Positions 14,246 to 17,350 of a stretch of 17,350 nt of DNA are shown here, piece by piece. The translations under genes and the position numbers were made by a program. How positions within the stretch are numbered: the first letter of the stretch is position 1; each line of letters opens with the position of its first letter. The stretch comes from GCA-002779465 sp964596535. Its GTDB lineage: Bacteria > Desulfobacterota > Desulfobacteria > Desulfobacterales > UBA2156. Below the pieces are notes generated by a model that saw only the letters and a program-made list of their open reading frames with translations, was not told the DNA's origin and searched no databases. The stretch spans positions 1 through 17,350 of the forward strand of contig CAZQUR010000062.1 in the NCBI GenBank assembly GCA_964596535.1. Direction: 5' to 3'.

Positions 14246-15605
14246 GCCCGGATCGCCGATCCACGCCGTTCTTTTGGCCGGCGGCATGGGCGCCCGATTG
14301 TGGCCCATCTCCCGTGAGTTGTTCCCCAAGCAACTGGTCCGTTTTTTCGGGAACCGGTCTTTGATCCAGCAGACCATCGAGCGGCTGCACCCCGTGATTC
14401 CGCCGGGCCGATTGACCGTGGTGTGCGGCAACGCCCATCGCCACGAGATTTCCCGGCAGATCCGCGACCTCGGGCTGAACCCGAAAGGCAAAATCCTGTG
14501 TGAGCCCTGCGGCCGGAACACGGCCCCGGCGATTCTCCTGGCCCTGCTCACGGTGACAAAGACCGGAAAGGATCCGGTTTTGTGCGTTTTTCCGTCGGAT
14601 CATGTTATCGGAGACGTCAAGCGTTTCCACGAACATATGGCGCCGGCGATCCGGCTGGCGGAACACGGCGCCATTGTGACCTTCGGCATCACGCCCCATT
14701 ATCCGGAGACCGGGTACGGATACATCGAGGGCGGGAAGAAAGCCCCCGAAGGCGCCCGGCGTATCCGCCGGTTCGTGGAAAAGCCGGACGAAAAGACCGC
14801 CCGGCGGTATTTCAAGACGAAACGCTTCTTCTGGAACTCGGGCATGTTCGCCTTCAAGGCTTCGGTGATGCTGGAGGAGTTCGAGACCTTTCGGCCCGAA
14901 ATGGTCCGCCGCATGGCGCGCTACATCCAAGGCCCCGCCCGCCTGCGTCCCGCCTTGTATGAACGCCTGGAAAACATCTCCATCGATTACGCGGTCATGG
15001 AGCATACCCGAAAAGGGGTGGTGCTCCCTTCGGATTTCGGGTGGAGCGACGTGGGATCCTGGAAGTCGCTCTTCGATTTTTTGCAAAAAGACGAAAACCA
15101 AAACATCCTCAACGGCGATATCCTGGCCCGGGAAACCCGGCGGTGCCTCATCATGGGCGGCATGCGCCTGGTGGTGACCAATCATCTCCGGGATACGGTG
15201 GTGGTGGAAACGCCCGACTCCATCTTTGTTTCCAGCATGGAAAACAGCCGGGAGGTCAAATCCATCGTCAAACAGCTCAAGGACGAAGGACGCAAAGAAT
15301 CGATGCACCACCGGACCCAGGCCCTCCCCTGGGGAAGCCGCACGGTCCTGGAGGCGTCTTCGGACCTTCATGTCCGCCGCATCGAGGTTCTCCCCCGAAA
15401 AGCGTATGCCGTCACCCATAAGAAAGGGTGGACCAAACGCCTTTTTTTGTTTTCCGGAAACGCCCGGATCCGGCAAAAACCCAACGCCGTTTTATCGTGG
15501 GACCCCGGCCACGGCGCCCTTTTGATTTCGGGGCCGACCCGCGTGGAAAACGTCTCGGATAAGAACTTACGCATCATTGAAGTCGCAATTGCGGAAACCC
15601 CGTAA
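14238..15605 (+). CDS. manC: Mannose-1-phosphate guanylyltransferase with degenerate cupin domain
   Basis: This 455-residue ManC/AlgA-type enzyme should make GDP-mannose from GTP and mannose-1-phosphate. The nucleotidyltransferase signature LAGGMGARLWPISRELFPKQ covers residues 13-32, followed by FPSDH (118-122), the FWNSGMFAF segment and DFGWSDVGSWKSLFDF. The C-terminal cupin (about 365-455) begins at LPWGSRTVLE. Where bifunctional ManC proteins carry the metal motif H-H-H-R-x-E-H-W, this one has H394-K-K-G-W-T-K-R, and the later His before the LEN-like motif is Thr. Phosphomannose isomerase activity is therefore unlikely. The start overlaps the dnaE stop by 8 bases. Nucleotide-sugar specificity (GDP-mannose) is a family inference. 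Confidence 0.88.
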   Translation: MPEPGSPIHAVLLAGGMGARLWPISRELFPKQLVRFFGNRSLIQQTIERLHPVIPPGRLTVVCGNAHRHEISRQIRDLGLNPKGKILCEPCGRNTAPAILLALLTVTKTGKDPVLCVFPSDHVIGDVKRFHEHMAPAIRLAEHGAIVTFGITPHYPETGYGYIEGGKKAPEGARRIRRFVEKPDEKTARRYFKTKRFFWNSGMFAFKASVMLEEFETFRPEMVRRMARYIQGPARLRPALYERLENISIDYAVMEHTRKGVVLPSDFGWSDVGSWKSLFDFLQKDENQNILNGDILARETRRCLIMGGMRLVVTNHLRDTVVVETPDSIFVSSMENSREVKSIVKQLKDEGRKESMHHRTQALPWGSRTVLEASSDLHVRRIEVLPRKAYAVTHKKGWTKRLFLFSGNARIRQKPNAVLSWDPGHGALLISGPTRVENVSDKNLRIIEVAIAETP

Positions 15606-15620
15606 GAGAAAGCCGTATTC

Positions 15621-16760
15621 ATGAAAGTCCCCCTGCTCGATCTGACCGCACAATACGAAGCAATCAAAGACGATGTCCTTGAAGTCCTCCATCAGGTCTG
15701 TCAGGAACAGCGGTTCATTTTAGGCCCCCGGGTATCGGCCCTGGAGGCGGAACTGGCCCGATACTGCGGCACAACGGATGCCGTGGGCGTTTCGTCCGGC
15801 ACCGACGCCCTTGTGATTTCGCTCATGGCGGCCGAAATCGGTCCCGGAGACCTCGTGGCGACCACCCCGTACACCTTTTTCGCCACGGCCGGCGTCATTC
15901 ACCGGGCCGGCGCCCGCCCGGTTTTCGCGGACATCGATCCGGACACCTACAACCTTTCCCCGGACCGGCTGGCCCGGGCCGTGGACCGCATTCCAAAGGC
16001 GGATCAGCGCCGGCTCAAGGCCGTCATTCCCGTGCATCTATACGGCCGGTGCGCGGAGATGGATCCCATCCTGGATATCGCACGGGGGAAAAACCTCACG
16101 GTCATCGAAGACGCGGCCCAGGCCATCGGCGCGGAATACAAAGGGAGGCGGGCCGGTTCCATGGGGGATTTCGGATGCTTTTCCTTTTTCCCTTCCAAGA
16201 ACCTGGGCGCCTTCGGAGACGGGGGATGCGTGACCGTCCCGTCCGAGGCCGCGGCCCGTCGACTGCGGGTCCTTCGGGTCCACGGGTCCGAACCCAAGTA
16301 TTACCATCAATTGATCGGCGGAAATTTCCGGCTCGACGCCCTCCAGGCCGCCGTCGTTTCCATCAAACTCAAGCACCTGGACCGATGGACCGAAAAACGC
16401 CGGGAAAACGCCGACCGGTACCGCCGGTATTTTGCATCCGCGAAGATAGACGATCGGATCGGCCTGCCCGTGGAAAAACAAGACCGGCACATTTACAACC
16501 AGTTCGTGATCCGGGTGAAAGAAAAACGGGACGCCCTCAAGGCGTTTCTGGCCGAATCGGGTATCGGCACCGAGATTTACTACCCCGTCCCCTTGCACCT
16601 GCAGCCCTGTTTTTCCCATCTCGATTATCAAAAGGGGGACTTCCCGGAATCCGAAGCCGCCGCCCAGGAGACCCTGGCCCTTCCCATCTTTCCGGAACTC
16701 ACCGATGCCCAGGCGGCCTATGTGGTGGAGAAAATCGAGGCGTTTTTTCAAAATAAATGA
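15621..16760 (+). CDS. DegT/DnrJ/EryC1/StrS-family sugar aminotransferase
   Basis: This 379-residue PLP enzyme of the sugar aminotransferase family transfers an amino group from glutamate to a keto-sugar nucleotide. The pattern is clear: GVSSGTDALVISL, PYTFFATAGVIHRAGARPVF, DIDPDTYNLSP, PVHLYGRCAEMD, and VIEDAAQAIGAEYKG with the PLP-ring Asp164. The Schiff-base Lys193 is in SFFPSKNLGAFGDGG. It resembles the WbpE-type branch (UDP-3-oxo-glucuronic acid aminotransferase) in the central motifs, but the substrate cannot be assigned. The gap after manC is 15 nt; the Shine-Dalgarno sequence is weak (AGAGAAAG, partly in the manC stop). An acetyltransferase follows 24 nt later, which suggests N-acetylated amino-sugar synthesis. 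Confidence 0.92.
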   Translation: MKVPLLDLTAQYEAIKDDVLEVLHQVCQEQRFILGPRVSALEAELARYCGTTDAVGVSSGTDALVISLMAAEIGPGDLVATTPYTFFATAGVIHRAGARPVFADIDPDTYNLSPDRLARAVDRIPKADQRRLKAVIPVHLYGRCAEMDPILDIARGKNLTVIEDAAQAIGAEYKGRRAGSMGDFGCFSFFPSKNLGAFGDGGCVTVPSEAAARRLRVLRVHGSEPKYYHQLIGGNFRLDALQAAVVSIKLKHLDRWTEKRRENADRYRRYFASAKIDDRIGLPVEKQDRHIYNQFVIRVKEKRDALKAFLAESGIGTEIYYPVPLHLQPCFSHLDYQKGDFPESEAAAQETLALPIFPELTDAQAAYVVEKIEAFFQNK

Positions 16761-16784
16761 ACAGGATCAAAGAAGGAAACACCC

Positions 16785-17237
16785 ATGAATGACAGCACCG
16801 TTCATATTCGGCTCATGAAAGAAAACGATTTTGACGCCGTGGTCGCCATCGACGAAAAAGTTCTCAAGGCTCGCCGGACGGAATACTATGAACTCAAGTT
16901 TGAAAGGCTTTTCAGCTCCAAGGATTTTGTGCCCGTATCCCTGGTGGCGGAAACAGAAGACAAAACCGTGGTGGGGTTTGTTATGGGGGAACTCTTCATG
17001 GGGCAATACGGCATTTTCCAGGAAGAGGCCACCCTGGATACCATCGGCGTGGATCCCTCATGCCGGCATCAAGGGATCGGCAGGCAGTTGATCAATGAAT
17101 TCGTGGATCACCTGGAAACCCTGGGTGTGCGTAAAATCAACACCCTGGTGGACTGGAACAATTCCGACCTGATCCGTTTTTTCAGCTCCAATCACTTCAG
17201 TCCATCCAAAACCATCAACCTGGAGCGGATCCTTTGA
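16785..17237 (+). CDS. GNAT-family N-acetyltransferase
   Basis: This 150-residue protein has one GNAT domain. It opens with the usual IRLMKENDFDAVVAIDE segment. Motif A is V89-D-P-S-C-R-H-Q-G-I-G-R100 followed by QLINEFVDHLETLG, with the Q-x-x-G-x-G-type acetyl-CoA pyrophosphate loop. Motif B follows as INTLVDWNNSDLIRFFSSNHF. There is no signal or membrane segment, so it is cytoplasmic. ATG 16785 follows AAGAAGGAAA with good spacing. The acceptor could be the amino-sugar product of the aminotransferase directly upstream, or a protein N-terminus or small amine as in RimI-like proteins. Only adjacency favours the first. Confidence 0.85.
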   Translation: MNDSTVHIRLMKENDFDAVVAIDEKVLKARRTEYYELKFERLFSSKDFVPVSLVAETEDKTVVGFVMGELFMGQYGIFQEEATLDTIGVDPSCRHQGIGRQLINEFVDHLETLGVRKINTLVDWNNSDLIRFFSSNHFSPSKTINLERIL

Positions 17238-17240
17238 TTT

Positions 17241-17350
17241 AAGGTTGATGAAATCGTAAAAAGTCGAAATTGGGATGGCAAAGTAAAAAGCGCCGGATGC
17301 AAGGCGCGCAAATTCTGAGGAATGAGGCGTACTTACAGGTACGCCGCAAT
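17241..17350 (+). repeat. Dispersed inverted-repeat element, truncated by window end
   Basis: It begins AAGGTTGATGAAATCGTAAA three bases after the stop codon of the acetyltransferase gene. It matches the reverse complement of 7669-7829 in order: GTAAAAAGTCG, GGCAAAGTAAAAAG, CAAGGCGCGC, GAGGCGTACT and GTACGCCGCA. The 7-bp stem GGCGTAC/GTACGCC (17326-17345) is preserved around a TTACAG loop. The far end lies outside the window. Confidence 0.85.

Overview
The window (roughly 60% G+C, densely coding) reads as chromosomal DNA of an anaerobic, probably sulfate-reducing member of the Desulfobacterota (Desulfobacterales-like). This is inferred from the four-subunit ferredoxin-dependent 2-oxoacid oxidoreductase, the style of the housekeeping proteins, and dispersed hairpin repeats of a kind I associate with that lineage. 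I see no rRNA, tRNA, transposase, phage gene or CRISPR array.

Region 1 (1-7672, plus strand) is one tightly packed gene string. It begins with a partial dispersed repeat, then encodes a ferredoxin subunit and the alpha, beta and gamma subunits of a VorB-type 2-oxoacid:ferredoxin oxidoreductase. HisC follows with a GTGA overlap, then cytidylate kinase, a 201-nt gap, ribosomal protein S1 with six S1 repeats, and the membrane-bound signal peptide peptidase SppA. Amino-acid/2-oxoacid metabolism is therefore physically joined to the conserved cmk-rpsA block.

Region 2 (7669-9237) is a convergent junction and a repeat island. sppA runs into a 161-bp inverted-repeat-bounded element, followed at once by the end of a second copy, which abuts the stop codon of a minus-strand YciO/Sua5-family gene. 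Beyond that gene, about 750 nt carry no credible gene but hold three classes of short hairpin repeat, an 8-bp minisatellite and fragments of the large repeat.

Region 3 (9238-17237, plus strand) encodes GuaB (IMP dehydrogenase), DnaE (DNA polymerase III alpha), a ManC-type mannose-1-phosphate guanylyltransferase overlapping the end of dnaE, a DegT/DnrJ/EryC1 sugar aminotransferase and a GNAT acetyltransferase. The last three may serve surface-polysaccharide precursor synthesis. The window closes inside a third large copy of the dispersed repeat.

I found no clearly new multi-gene system. The strongest unexplained signal is the family of repeats, which sit tightly against gene ends and keep a 7-bp stem while the loop changes. 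Two enzymes also have altered signature residues: the cupin half of ManC has lost most of the phosphomannose-isomerase metal motif, and the YciO-like protein has Thr in place of the Arg of the K-x-R motif.
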